Source: Liolophura sinensis (taxonomy: Eukaryota > Mollusca > Polyplacophora > Chitonida > Chitonidae). From it: a stretch of DNA of 64,000 nt. The stretch covers positions 28,426,484 through 28,490,483 of the forward strand of contig NC_088307.1 of assembly GCF_032854445.1 (NCBI RefSeq), given 5' to 3'. Under the pieces are notes generated by a model. The model saw only the letters and a program-made list of their open reading frames with translations. It had not been told where the DNA came from and searched no databases. A program made the translations under genes and the position numbers. Positions 51,691-62,218 of the stretch are shown in pieces (positions within the stretch are counted from its first letter, which is position 1; each line of letters starts with the position of its first letter).

Positions 51691-52280
51691 AGGTTCAGGT
51701 AACAGGGAAATTGATTCCAGGAAGTTGCTATCTATACACACGTGTAAACTCTTTCCCACAAGATCACATTTTTGTAAAAGCGGACTCCATTTACAAGATG
51801 GAGGCAATGACAAGTAGAGTGATAAAATGCTAGCAGGTATTCATAGCTTTTATGAATTATAACAAGATGGCGGCAATGACAAGTAAAGAGTTAAAATGTT
51901 AGCAGGTATTCATAGCTTTTGTGAATGATTACAAGATGGCAGCAATGACAAGAGGAGTGATAAAATGTTAGCAGGTATTCATAGCTTTCGTGAATTATTA
52001 ATGCTTGCACATGTGAATACCGAAGTGGCTTGTTTAGAAGTTGCAAGGTCGCAAGACATTTCAACAATTATAATGGATATCAACTTTGGAGTCGGTGACG
52101 TTTCGCCATTGCAGTTATTGAATTCGTGTATCGCGAGAAACGTCACGTGTAACCTTAAAAGTTGTTATTCATGAGAATTGCCTTAATGTGTATTTATTAT
52201 TCTTCAAATACCTTTTTGCTCTAGTTTGCTATTTAAAGTAAAATTGCCTTTTTGTGTAATCTAATGATGTTATAGTGTAT

Positions 52281-52545
52281 ATTTATTTATTTATTTGATT
52301 GGTGGTTTACGCTGCACTCAAGAATATTTCACTGATACGACGGCGGCCAGTATTGTGGTGGGAGGAAACCGGGCAGAGCCCGGGGAAACCCACGACCATC
52401 CGCAGGTTGCTGACAGACCTTCCCACGTACGGCCGGAAAGGAAGCCAGCATGAGCTGGACTTGGTAAGAGTGACCGCACTGGTGAGAGGCTCCTGGGTCA
52501 TTACGCTGCGCTAACGCGCCAACCAACTGAGTCACGGAGGCCCCT
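52281..52545 (-). mobile_element. SINE family 1, near full length, in duplication unit 1
   Basis: Tail at the left, head ending CAACTGAGTCACGGAGGCCC. The same insertion is present in units 2 (57571) and 3 (63083), so it predates the duplications. Here the head is more complete. Confidence 0.88.
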
Positions 52546-52595
52546 ATTAGTGTATACGTGCTGTGTTATCGTGAGTTTAGCACGAAGACATAACA

Positions 52596-52672
52596 AACTG
52601 TCGTCGTCATATGACTGAAAAATTGTTAAGTACGACGTTAAACCCCAAGCACTCACTCACTCACAACAACCT
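52596..52672 (+). mobile_element. SINE family 2 3' end
   Basis: GTCGTCATATGACTGAAAAA, then GTACGACGTTAAACCCCAAG and ACTCACTCACTCAC. Absent from the other units. Confidence 0.75.
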
Positions 52673-52767
52673 GCCACCTTCAATATTCCTGTTCCAAGAT
52701 CTTTAATTGAAATGACAATGCACAGTACCAGTATTTACTTAATACACGTAAATAATGAAAGTATTTG

Positions 52768-52895
52768 TTTACTTATTTATTGGTGTTTTACGCCGTACTC
52801 AAGAATATTTCACTTATTTATTCATGGGAGCATTATGGTAGGAGGAAACCGGGGAGAGCCAGGCGAAAACCCATCATGACCATCCACTGGTTTGT
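52768..52895 (-). mobile_element. SINE family 1 partial
   Basis: TTACTTATTTATTGGTGTTT to CATGACCATCCACTGG. Shared with the copies at 57955 and 63467. Confidence 0.8.
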
Positions 52896-53171
52896 AAAGT
52901 ATTTGCAACATTGTTTTCCTGATATTATTGGATGTGATAATGCAGCATTGTGGGTAACTCCAGACCAGTTGCTTCTCATACATTGTCAGCTACAATACCG
53001 CATTCCCTTGTGTTTAGCTAATTCTGCTTAAGCATAGTGCTGGGGTGGGGTGGGGGGGTGGGGGGGAGAGTAAATTGCTACCATTTAAACATTTACATGA
53101 CTAGTTAGAATTAAACCTTGAATTAATTTACAGCATGCAGTGTTCAGTGTTCCACTGGCCACGTGTTCAGC

Positions 53172-53287
53172 AATATGGTGGGAGGAAATTGGCAGGGCCT
53201 AGGGGAAACCCACTACCATCCTCAGGTTGCTAGCAGAACTTCCCATGCACGTAGGGTCGGAGAGGGAGCCATCATAAGCTGGACTTT
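53172..53287 (-). mobile_element. SINE family 1 core fragment
   Basis: GCAATATGGTGGGAGGAAAT to GAGGGAGCCATCATAAGCTG. Shared with the copies at about 58345 and 63855. Confidence 0.75.
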
Positions 53288-53294
53288 TTTTATA

Positions 53295-53525
53295 TATAGA
53301 CAGACAGACAGACAGACAGGGAAATTAACTAACCCACAGAAACACTGACGGACAGACAGACAGAGGCAATGACGGACAGACAGACAGAGACATTGACGGG
53401 CAGACAGACAGAGACTTTGATGCACAGGCATACAGAGAGATCAACAAACAGACAGAGGCAATGACGGGCAGACAGACAGAGACATAGACGGACAGACAGA
53501 TAGATTACCAGACAGACAGATTGAA
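53295..53525. repeat. GACAGACAGACAGA-type minisatellite
   Basis: ACAG-rich tandem repeat with a unit near 24 bp. It is large only in duplication unit 1; unit 2 keeps a short remnant near 58750-58790. Minus-strand Cys/Leu/Val-rich frames across it are artefacts. Confidence 0.85.
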
Positions 53526-54166
53526 AGACAGATACAAGGAGAGACGGGCGACCACATAGTGCATCTAAAACTGCATTCATTGAGTACAACAGCAAGAAGA
53601 CGCCAGAGAGCGCTAATCTTCGACACAAGCATACAGCTGTGTGTGTAGAAATCACCTCACTACAAACTGAAACTAGGGCACGATATTCTGCATTTCTATT
53701 CTATTTGACAATGTAGAAGATTCGTTTTAAACACTGCTGAGTTCTGATCTCGACCAGCAAATCTCAGCACCCAGAAACAAACAGTCCTGCATGCTATCTC
53801 TCTCTAAAAAGTTAAAACAGAAAAAATTGTTCTAAACATGTCAATGTGGCTGTCTAAAATATACATATTCCTTGAACACCGATCTGCACATGCACGTGCA
53901 TCTAACTGAAAACAAAATGTTCCAGCAATATAGTTATACAGGCTTGATTGGGTTTACTTAAAATAAAGTAGCCAACGTTTCGTTCAGATGTAATTAAGTC
54001 CGCGCAAAACTCATAAATCCTCAACGAGGTGAAGCAGACTATATATAGAGAAGAGTGCTGGCATTACATTTCATACAGACCAAGAATTGCATAAGTTCAA
54101 TGGCTTTAGAACGGCACTAATTATATATAATAATAATAAAATTCAGCTAAACGAGATGAACGATAA

Positions 54167-55324
54167 TCACGTGACAGGTAATCCGTGCAGAGGACAATTC
54201 AAAGAGGGGTTTTCTAACCACATGTCTATACAGCCGGTGTGGAACTCGTGTTGACAGGGGAGGAACTTTCGTACCCAGAAAAGTTCGTCAAGTTTCAACA
54301 GCAGGTCATAATCCTCGGGACTTAAATCTCGGTGCTGCAGAGAGATTAACAAGTTGACCAGAGCTTGATCTTCGGCGAAGGTCGATGGGGCATTTTGACT
54401 GTGGAGGGCGTGGCGAGTTTCAGAGGCCAAAGGCGGGGCAGGTTTTGCATCTTCAAACGCCCACTCCCCCTTAATGTTTGGATTCCTTTTCCCTTTCTCT
54501 TTCTGGATTATAATTCTCTTTTCCTCGAGGTCTGATCTTCCACCTACCTTTTGTTTGGGTAAAAAGTGGATTGTCTGTGGTTTCAGCTCCATCCGTTTGT
54601 ACACTCTATGATTTACGAACAGCTTTTTCCCATTGTTATTTTGCACGTTGTTGCAGTATTTGTCCTTCACTTGTTTATGCGCCCTTTTAATTTTTCGATG
54701 CCGATCGGCTCTAATGTCTTTAAACCCGATGGCAAGAAAACATTCCAGATCCTTCGCATTGGAAATTATATTCTCCACATGCATAAATTCCTCATTTACT
54801 TCATAACTGATCGCTTCAGGATTAAGCTTCCGGATTTTTTCATTGGGTTCAAACTGACACCGTGGGAACAAGCTGGGATTTATGCCGATTTCTTCCACAG
54901 GGACCTGCCTCCATTTTCTTTTGTCACTTGCATTGACTTTACGTAGCTTTCGCTTTTCCAGTTTCTGTTTTCTCTTGGAAACAATGTAATTCCCTGTTGA
55001 AAACGTTTTCTTTGGTAACGCCTGGAAGTATTCGAACGGATCCGGCTCTCTTTCCATGTTGGTCTCCACAAGGTTATCTCCCCTTGGCTGCGCTGTTGAC
55101 ATTGCCAATTCAGAAATCCCACTTTTCTTTCCGCTGCTGCTAGTTTCCACCTCCCCTGTCGATTCATCTTTCATATCACCACTGTCACATTCGACAACAA
55201 TATAACAATCTGAGGAAGCGACAGATATATCTTCAGTCTGACAGTTCACAGGAAATTCCGAAAACGAACATGGCAGCATTAATTTCACAACTGCCCACGA
55301 ACGGTCGATGTTTATTTTGCGCAA
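54167..55324 (-). CDS. Truncated RING-H2 protein, copy 1 (single-exon ORF, 385 aa)
   Basis: An intronless minus-strand frame. Order: a Ser/acidic N-terminal region (about 30-75), a Lys/Arg-rich stretch (KRKQKLEKRKLRKVNASDKR), a second basic zone, then LQHRDLSPEDYDLLLKLDE and half a RING-H2 (C357, H359, H362, C365, C377, with H380 where a Cys is usual). The first C-x2-C pair of the RING is absent: the PEDYDLLL helix joins RKFLPCQHEFH almost directly. From memory, RING proteins of the ZSWIM2-like type have LTPEDYDLLL followed by about 40 residues carrying that pair. The missing part suggests an exon-skipped retrocopy or an internal deletion, so ubiquitin-ligase activity is doubtful. The start may instead be the internal Met at MLPCSFSEFPVN, which is conserved in the relic at 57 kb. 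The paralogue lies 5523 bp away. Confidence 0.65.
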   Translation of the reverse strand: MRKINIDRSWAVVKLMLPCSFSEFPVNCQTEDISVASSDCYIVVECDSGDMKDESTGEVETSSSGKKSGISELAMSTAQPRGDNLVETNMEREPDPFEYFQALPKKTFSTGNYIVSKRKQKLEKRKLRKVNASDKRKWRQVPVEEIGINPSLFPRCQFEPNEKIRKLNPEAISYEVNEEFMHVENIISNAKDLECFLAIGFKDIRADRHRKIKRAHKQVKDKYCNNVQNNNGKKLFVNHRVYKRMELKPQTIHFLPKQKVGGRSDLEEKRIIIQKEKGKRNPNIKGEWAFEDAKPAPPLASETRHALHSQNAPSTFAEDQALVNLLISLQHRDLSPEDYDLLLKLDELFWVRKFLPCQHEFHTGCIDMWLENPSLNCPLHGLPVT

Positions 55325-55720
55325 TTTCTCGCAATTTCAGCAAACGGCTGCCATTATAATCGGAGATCTCTGCAGAATGTTCCCTGTCTGTATTATACCT
55401 GCAGTTTTGGTGAAAAATACCAGTCTGCAGGGATATTTAAAGGCGGTCGCACTTGCACAACCAAGCGGTAACCCGGAGCTAAAAATAGAACCAAAACAAG
55501 ACCTGTCTTGCTGTGTTCTGAATGACAGCTGAAACCGGTGTTTTACGCTCTCCGCGCAGTGGATGCGACAGAACCGAAGAACGGAGAGTTGTAAACACAT
55601 GGGAAGCAGCGTTTTGGGCAGATTTCTCATTACGTATGGAGCTGTGAAGAAGAACACCGTGTTGTTGTGAAATGGATTCTATTTTCAATCCCCAAAGCCC
55701 TGGACCTACAAATAAGCGCA
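55325..55720. promoter_or_regulatory. 5' region of RING-H2 copy 1
   Basis: Upstream of the minus-strand ORF and nearly identical in both units. A segment at 55560-55660 (GTAAACACATGGGAAGCAGC) is also present in the diverged relic at about 57090-57165. There it joins the coding start without the intervening roughly 240 bp. It probably contains the transcription start; no TATA box identified. Confidence 0.35.
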
Positions 55721-55952
55721 TCCCAATCTCTTTTTTAATCGTGAATTACAAGTGCGGTGACGTTTTCAGAAATTGTGTAAAGACGTAACAGTTAAAACAA
55801 CAGGTTGATCGTCCAGTTTCTAGCTCCTGCTTTCCAATTCACGAGCTTTAAACAGATTTAAATAGTTGCAGAAAGACGACAGAAAACCTACAGCATAGCT
55901 TCTGATTCTTACTTAAGTTTTCGACTGCTGGTGGATCTTTATTTGTTTACGA

Positions 55953-56094
55953 AAGTGGGAAGGTAATCAGCAACCTGCGGATGGTCGTGGGTTTCCCCCG
56001 AGCTCTGCCCGCTTTCCATAATGCTCGCCGCCGTCGTATAAGTGAAATATACTTGAGTATGGCGTAAAACGCCATCAAATAAATAAATAAATGA
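55953..56094 (+). mobile_element. SINE family 1, 5'-truncated, in unit 2
   Basis: GTGGGAAGGTAATCAGCAAC to a CATCAAATAAATAAATAAA-type tail. Its twin is at 61478, with one small difference at its left edge. Confidence 0.85.
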
Positions 56095-56146
56095 TTTGTT
56101 TACATATAAATTGTCTTGATCGCTTTTACCAAATAGGCCTACATAA

Positions 56147-56695
56147 AGATAGCTCTGAAAGACTTCAACTCTTTTTCGTTTACTGTCCTAGCGTCTTTGG
56201 AGTCTCGACGCTCGTAATGTTAACTTCGTACTCAGCAAAGGTCCAGGCCGATTCTCTTTGTTATCGAACAAGTGTAGCGGACATAAAAGACACCAACCTA
56301 AAGACCGCACCCACTGCACCACCACCATACGTCCCTACTCAATTTAGAATAGATTTGTGATAGCCACGAAGGCTTCCCCGGCGTATGCTCTTCAGCTGCT
56401 GCTGCAATGGTGAGCAGCAGACGTCCTGGTTCGTAGTCGAGCAGTGGGAAGATGGCGACATTCGCCGAGGGGCATGTACCGTTGAAGCCTTCATGGCTAC
56501 AAGAAATCTATTCTAAATCGTGTAGGAATGCATGGTGGCGGTGCGTTGGGTGGGGAAAGAAGGTCTTTAAGTTGGTGTGTTTTAATTTAACGAGATTTGT
56601 TCGATAACAAAGAGAATCTGTCAAAATTAACGTTGAGACACCAACGACGCTAGGCCAGTATCACACAAGGTGTTGAAGCCTTTCGGGGCTAATGT
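56147..56695. mobile_element. Fold-back (long inverted repeat) element, unit 2
   Basis: The arms at about 56147-56378 and 56470-56695 are imperfect reverse complements. Matching pairs include GATTCTCTTTGTTATCGAAC with its exact reverse complement near 56597, TAGAATAGATTT on both sides, TAGCCACGAAGGCTTC with GAAGCCTTCATGGCTA, and CTAGCGTC with GACGCTAG. The loop is about 90 bp and itself carries CAGCTGCTGCTGC...GAGCAGCAG. The 89-residue frame at 56091-56360 falls mostly in the left arm and is probably a by-product. It looks like a MITE or fold-back transposon; a hairpin RNA source is the alternative. Confidence 0.7.
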
Positions 56696-56968
56696 AAAGA
56701 CTATGTCAGACTTCAACAGTATATATTTAGATCCAAAATTGTTTGTTCCAGGTAAACGCTTACTTGTCTCAATTGGTACGATACTTTTATACATTTTACT
56801 TTATATTATTATTTAAGCAGAATAACTTACTGATGTACATAACCTATTAAACTTCCCACTAGATGGACAATGCGATGTATGCGATAAAAAAAAAAATGAA
56901 GTGCGTATCTGTTCTGAACTATGATCTCCGATTGTCCCCAGTCCACTTTCGGAACCTACATAGACCAA

Positions 56969-57184
56969 TCAACAATCTGCGGAAGCGACAGATCTATCGT
57001 CAGTTTGACAGTCCACAGGGAACACCGAAAACGAAAATGGCGGCATTAATTTAACGACTGCAGCACCGGTCGATGTTGAGAATCGAAGAAAGGAGAGTTG
57101 CAAACACGTGGGAAGCAGCGTTTTGACGGATTTCTCATGAAATATGCAGCTGTTATGAAGAATACACCTTTCCCACAAGATCAC
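56969..57184 (-). pseudogene. Relic of the RING-H2 gene 5' end, unit 2
   Basis: The minus-strand frame contains VVKLMPPFSFSVFPVDCQTD and DRSVASADC, against VVKLMLPCSFSEFPVNCQTE and DISVASSDC in the full gene. The upstream CVKTLLPTCLQL-like part also matches the full gene's 5' flank. Nothing homologous to the rest of the protein follows. Confidence 0.75.
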
Positions 57185-57570
57185 ATTTTTGGGAAAGTAG
57201 ACTCCATTTACAAGATGGCGGCAATGACAAGAGGAGTGATAAAAAGTTTACAGATATTCATAGCTTTCGTGAATGATTAATGCTTGCACATGTGTATACC
57301 GAAGTGGTTTCTATAAAAGTTGGAAGCTCGCAATATATTTAAACGATTATAATTGATATTAACTTTTGAGTCTGCGACGTTTCGCCATTGCAATTATTGA
57401 AAACAATGTGAGTTCCTGTATCGCGAGAAACGTCACGTGCAATCTCAAAAGTTGTTATTCATGAGAATTGCCCTAATGTGTATTTATTATTCTTCGAATA
57501 CCTTTTTGCTGTTATTTGCTATTTGAAGTAAAATTGACTTTTTTGTGTAATCTAATGATGTTATAGTGTA

Positions 57571-57800
57571 TATTTATTTATTTATTTGATTGGTGCTTTA
57601 CGCTGTACTCAAGAATATTTCACTTATACGACGGCGGCCAGTATTGTGGTGGGAGGAAACCGGGCAGAGTCCGGGGAAACCCACGACCATCCGCAGGTTT
57701 CTGACAGACCTTCCCACGTACGGCCGGAGAGGAAACCAGCATGAGCTGGACTTGGTAAGAATGACCGAATTGGTGAGAGGCCCCTGGGTCATTACGCTGT
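57571..57800 (-). mobile_element. SINE family 1, in unit 2
   Basis: TTTATTTGATTGGTGCTTTA to TTGGTGAGAGGCCCCTGGG. The head is lost after the B-box region. Confidence 0.85.
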
Positions 57801-57954
57801 GATATGATGTTATAGTGTACATGTGCTGCGTCACAGTGAGTATAGCACGAAGACACCACAACCTGTCACCTTCAGTATTCCTGTTCCAAGATCTGTAATT
57901 GAAATGTTAATGCACAGTACCGGTGTTTAATTAATACATAATAATGAAAACATT

Positions 57955-58080
57955 TGTTTACTTATTTACTGGTGTTTTACACAGCACTCAAGAATATTTC
58001 ACTTATTCGTTCATTGGAGGATTGTGGTAGGAGGAAACCGGGCAGAGCCAGGAGGAAACCCATCATGATCATCCACTGGT
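57955..58080 (-). mobile_element. SINE family 1 partial, in unit 2
   Basis: TTACTTATTTACTGGTGTTT to CATGATCATCCACTGG. Confidence 0.8.
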
Positions 58081-58344
58081 TTGTAAAGTATTTTGCACAT
58101 TATTGGATGTGATAATGCAGCATTGTGGGTAACTCCAGACCAGAAGCTTCTCATAATTGCCAGTTACAATACCGCATTCCCTTGTGTTTAGCTAATTCTG
58201 CTTAGGCATGGTGCTGGGGTGGGGGTGGGGAAAGGGGGGGGGGGTACAAATTGTTACCATTTAAACATTTACATAACTAGTTAGAATAAAACCCATAGAT
58301 AAATTTACAGAACGCTGCAGTGTTCCATTGGTCACGTGGTCAGC

Positions 58345-58465
58345 AATATGGTGGAGGGAAATCGGCAGGGCCTAGGGGAAACCCACTACGATCCTCAGGT
58401 TGCTAGCAAATCTTCCCGTGCACGTAGGGCCGGAGAGGGAGCCATCATAATCTGGACCTTAACTC
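58345..58465 (-). mobile_element. SINE family 1 core fragment, in unit 2
   Basis: CAATATGGTGGAGGGAAATC to GAGAGGGAGCCATCATAATC. Confidence 0.7.
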
Positions 58466-59689
58466 ACTTGGTGCTATCGCTTGCCCACTCATTTTATATA
58501 GAGAAGCCTTCGTTGATGGAGCGTGGTGGACACATCGCAAATTGAGCTCAAGACAATCTAGAGGCGTGAAGCTCATGCAGCTGTCAGCCGATGCAAGAGA
58601 ATCAGTTAAAACATTCCTGGGCTCGAATCCCGATCAGGATCTCCACCAAAAATAAAAGGGTTGGTAATTGTAGTCCAAGATTATAATCTGTGTACACAGT
58701 TTCTTTCTACTCCCTGCATATGTCTTTGCGTAATACTTTGAAATTGTTTGACAGACAGACAGGAAAATTAACAGACAGAGAGACATTGAGAGAAAGATAC
58801 AAGGGGAGGCTGGCGGCCACATAGTGCATCTAAAACCACATTCATTGAGTACAACGGTGAGAAGACGCCAGAGAGCTGTGTGTGTAGAAACCACCTCACT
58901 ACAAACTGAAACTAAGGCACGATATTCTGCATTTCTATTCTATTTGACAATGTAGAAGATTCGTTTTAAACACTGCTGAGTTCTGATCTCGACCAGCAAC
59001 ACAGCTATAGTTTAATGGATTTAGCCCTTCACCCTTACAAGGCCAAACTACGCAAAATTTCATCCAAATCCATGCAAAACTTTTCACGTGTTACCTGGAA
59101 AGATGCTGAGTAACTGAAGGATTGACTAACTGACAGTGAGAAATACAGACAGGTGGACAAACAGACGAACGCCAGCGAAGGTAACAATATCAGCCAGAAC
59201 ACGGGTATAATCTGAAGGAACATATTTAATGAACCTTACACAAAAATAGTAACTAATAATTTAACAAACAGCACTAAATCTCAGCACCCAGAAACAAACA
59301 GTCCTGCATGCTCTCTATCTAAAAATTTAAAACAGAAAAATTTGTTCTAAACATGTGAAACATGTGGCTGTCTAAAATATACATAATCCTTGAACACCGA
59401 TCTACACATGCACGTGCATCTAACTGAAAACAAAATGTTCCAGCTATATAGTTATAGAGGCTTGATTGGGTTTACTTAAAATAAAGTGGCCAACGTTTAG
59501 TTCAGTTGTAATTAAAACTCATAAATCCTCAACGAGGTGACCTTGAAGAAGATCATATAGAGAGAAGAGTGCTGGCATTACATTTCAAACAGACCAAGAA
59601 TTGCATAAGTTCAATGGCTATAGAATGGCAATAATTATATATAATAATAATAATAATAATAATATTCACCTAAATGAGATTAACGATAA

Positions 59690-60847
59690 TCACGTGACAG
59701 GTAATCCGTGCAGAGGACAATTCAAAGAGGGGTTTTCTAACCACATGTCTATACAGCCGGTGTGGAACTCGTGTTGACAGGGGAGGAACTTTCGTACCCA
59801 GAAAAGTTCGTCAAGTTTCAACAGCAGGTCATAATCCTCGGGGCTTAAATCTCGGTGCTGCAGAGAGATTAACAAGTTGACCAGAGCTTGATCTTCGGCG
59901 AAGGTCGATGGGGCATTTTGACTGTGAAGGGCGTGGCGGGATTCAGAGGCCACAGGCGGGGCAGGTTTTGCATCTTCAAACGCCCCCTCCCCCTTAATGT
60001 TTGGATTCCTTTTCCCTTTCTCTTTCTGGATTATAATTCTCTTTTCCTCGAGGTCTGATCTTCCACCTACCTTTTGTTTGGGTAAAAAGTGGATTGTCTG
60101 TGGTTTCAGCTCCATCCGTTTGTACACTCTATGATTTACGAACAGCTTTTTCCCATTGTTATTTTGCACGTTGTTGCAGTATTTGTCCTTCATTTGTTTA
60201 TGCGCCCTTTTAATTTTTCGATGCCGATCGGCTCTAATGTCTTTAACACCGATGGCAAGAAAACATTCCAGATCCTTCGCATTGGAAATTATATTCTCCA
60301 CATGCATAAATTCCTCATTTACTTCATAACTGATCGCTTCAGAATTAACCTTCCGGTCTTTTTCACTGGGTTTAAACTGACACCACGGGAACAAGCTGGG
60401 ATTTATGCCGATTTCTTCCACAGGGACCTGCCTCCATTTTCTTTTGTCACTTGCATTGACTTTACGTAGCTTTCGCTTTTCCAGTTTCTGTTTTCTCTTG
60501 GAAACAATGTAATTCCCTGTTGAAAACGTTTTCTTTGGTAACGCCTGGAAGTATTCGAACGGATCCGGCTCTCTTTCCATGTTGGTCTCCACAAGGTTAT
60601 CTCCCCTTGGCTGCGCTGTTGACATTGCCAATTCAGAAATCCCACTTTTCTTTCCGCTGCTGCTAGTTTCCACCTCCCCTGTCGATTCATCTTTCATATC
60701 ACCACTGTCACATTCGACAACAATATAACAATCTGAGGAAGCGACAGATATATCTTCAGTCTGACAGTTCACAGGAAATTCCGAAAACGAACATGGCAGC
60801 ATTAATTTCACAACTGCCCACGAACGGTCGATGTTTATTTTGTGCAA
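59690..60847 (-). CDS. Truncated RING-H2 protein, copy 2 (single-exon ORF, 385 aa)
   Basis: Same architecture as copy 1, with the same missing first zinc-ligand pair and the same terminal C-P-L-H. By eye there are 12 amino-acid differences, clustered at about residues 150-170 (WCQFKPSEKDRKVNSEAIS here, RCQFEPNEKIRKLNPEAIS in copy 1). I counted about 13 amino-acid-changing and 5 silent base differences, so selection on the protein looks weak. The frame is nevertheless intact. Confidence 0.65.
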   Translation of the reverse strand: MHKINIDRSWAVVKLMLPCSFSEFPVNCQTEDISVASSDCYIVVECDSGDMKDESTGEVETSSSGKKSGISELAMSTAQPRGDNLVETNMEREPDPFEYFQALPKKTFSTGNYIVSKRKQKLEKRKLRKVNASDKRKWRQVPVEEIGINPSLFPWCQFKPSEKDRKVNSEAISYEVNEEFMHVENIISNAKDLECFLAIGVKDIRADRHRKIKRAHKQMKDKYCNNVQNNNGKKLFVNHRVYKRMELKPQTIHFLPKQKVGGRSDLEEKRIIIQKEKGKRNPNIKGEGAFEDAKPAPPVASESRHALHSQNAPSTFAEDQALVNLLISLQHRDLSPEDYDLLLKLDELFWVRKFLPCQHEFHTGCIDMWLENPSLNCPLHGLPVT

Positions 60848-61477
60848 TTTCTCGCAATTTCAGCAAACGGCTGCCATTATAATCGGAGATCTCTGCAGAA
60901 TGTTCCCTGTCTGTATTATACCTGCAGTTCTGGTGAAAAATACCAGTCTGCAGGGATATTTAAAGGCGGTCGCACTTGCACAACCAAGCGGTAACCTGGA
61001 GCTAAAAATAGAACCAAAACAAGACCTGTCTTGCTGTGTTCTGAATGACAGCTGAAACCGGTGTTTTACGCTCTCCGCGCAGTGGATGCGACAGAACCGA
61101 AGAACGGAGAGCTGTAAACACATGGGAAGCAGCGTTTTGGGCAGATTTCTCATTACGTATGGAGCTGTGAAGAAGAACACCGTGTTGTTGTGAAATGGAT
61201 TCTATTTTCAATCCCCCAAAGGCCTGGACCTACAAATAAGCGCATCCCAATCTCTTTTTAATCGTGAATTACAAGTGTGGTGACGTTTTCAGAAGTTGTG
61301 TAAAGACGTAACAGTTAAAACAACAAGTTGATCGTCCAGTTTCTAGCTCCTGCTTTCCAATTCACGAGCTTTAAACAGATTTAAATAGTTGCAGAAAGAC
61401 GACAGAAAACCTACAGCATAGCTTCTGATTCTTACTTAAGTTTTCGACTGCTGGTGGATCTTTATTTGTTTACGAAA

Positions 61478-61617
61478 GTGGGAAGGTCTGCAGCAACCTG
61501 CGGATGGTCGTGGGTTTCCCCCGAGCTCTGCCCGCTTTCCGTAATGCTCGCCGCCGTCGTATAAGTGAAATATACTTGAGTATGGCGTAAAACGCCATCA
61601 AATAAATAAATAAATGA
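61478..61617 (+). mobile_element. SINE family 1, 5'-truncated, in unit 3
   Basis: Twin of the copy at 55953. Confidence 0.85.
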
Positions 61618-61669
61618 TTTGTTTACATATAAATTGTCTTGATCGCTTTTACCAAATAGACCTACATAA

Positions 61670-62218
61670 AGATAGCTCTGAAAGACTTCAACTCTTTTTC
61701 GTTTACTGTCCTAGCGTCTTTGGAGTCTCGACGCTCGTAATGTTAACTTCGTACTCAGCAAAGGTCCAGGCCGATTCTCTTTGTTATCGAACAAGTGTAG
61801 CGGACATAAAAGACACCAACCTAAAGACCGCACCCACTGCACCACCACCATACGTCCCTACTCAATTTAGAATAGATTTGTGATAGCCACGAAGGCTTCC
61901 CCGGCGTATGCTCTTCAGCTGCTGCTGCAATGGTGAGCAGCAGACGTCCTGGTTCGTAGTCGAGCAGTGGGAAGATGGCGACATTCGCCGAGGGGCATGT
62001 ACCGTTGAAGCCTTCATGGCTACAAGAAATCTATTCTAAATCGTGTAGGAATGCATGGTGGCGGTGCGTTGGGTGGGGAAAGAAGGTCTTTAAGTTGGTG
62101 TGTTTTAATTTAACGAGATTTGTTCGATAACAAAGAGAATCTGTCAAAATTAACGTTGAGACACCAACGACGCTAGGCCAGTATCACACAAGGTGTTGAA
62201 GTCTTTCGTGGCTAATGT
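61670..62218. mobile_element. Fold-back element, unit 3
   Basis: Copy of the element at 56147-56695, offset 5523 bp, with both arms retained and only a few substitutions. Confidence 0.7.

Larger units (their letters stand above)
51740..53990. repeat. Partial unit 1 of the 5.5-kb segmental duplication
   Basis: Corresponds to the 3' part of the unit at 57150-59500. Shared stretches include GACTCCATTTACAAGATGG, CGAGAAACGTCACGTG, TGTTCCAAGATCT and CCACATAGTGCATCTAAAAC. It is more diverged from unit 2 than units 2 and 3 are from each other. Near its start a segment of about 69 bp (ACAAGATGGCGGCAATGACA) is triplicated at about 51793-51990. Confidence 0.85.
53995..59515. repeat. Segmental duplication unit 2 (about 5.5 kb)
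   Basis: Contains RING-H2 copy 1, a SINE, the fold-back element, the 5' relic and three further SINE relics. The next unit follows at a constant offset of 5523 bp until small indels near 57 kb (offset 5512 at the 57590 SINE). A segment at about 59000-59270 is unique to this unit's end. Confidence 0.9.

Noticed and set aside
53222-53655. Minus-strand Cys/Leu/Val/Ser-rich frames resembling a signal-peptide protein
   Set aside because: Translation of the GACA-type minisatellite.
54566-54946. 126-aa hydrophobic plus-strand frame (twin at 60089-60469)
   Set aside because: Antisense to the RING-H2 ORF; its conservation follows from the duplication.
56091-56360. 89-aa plus-strand frame conserved in both duplication units
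   Set aside because: Starts in a SINE tail and lies mostly within one arm of the fold-back element; no recognisable domain.
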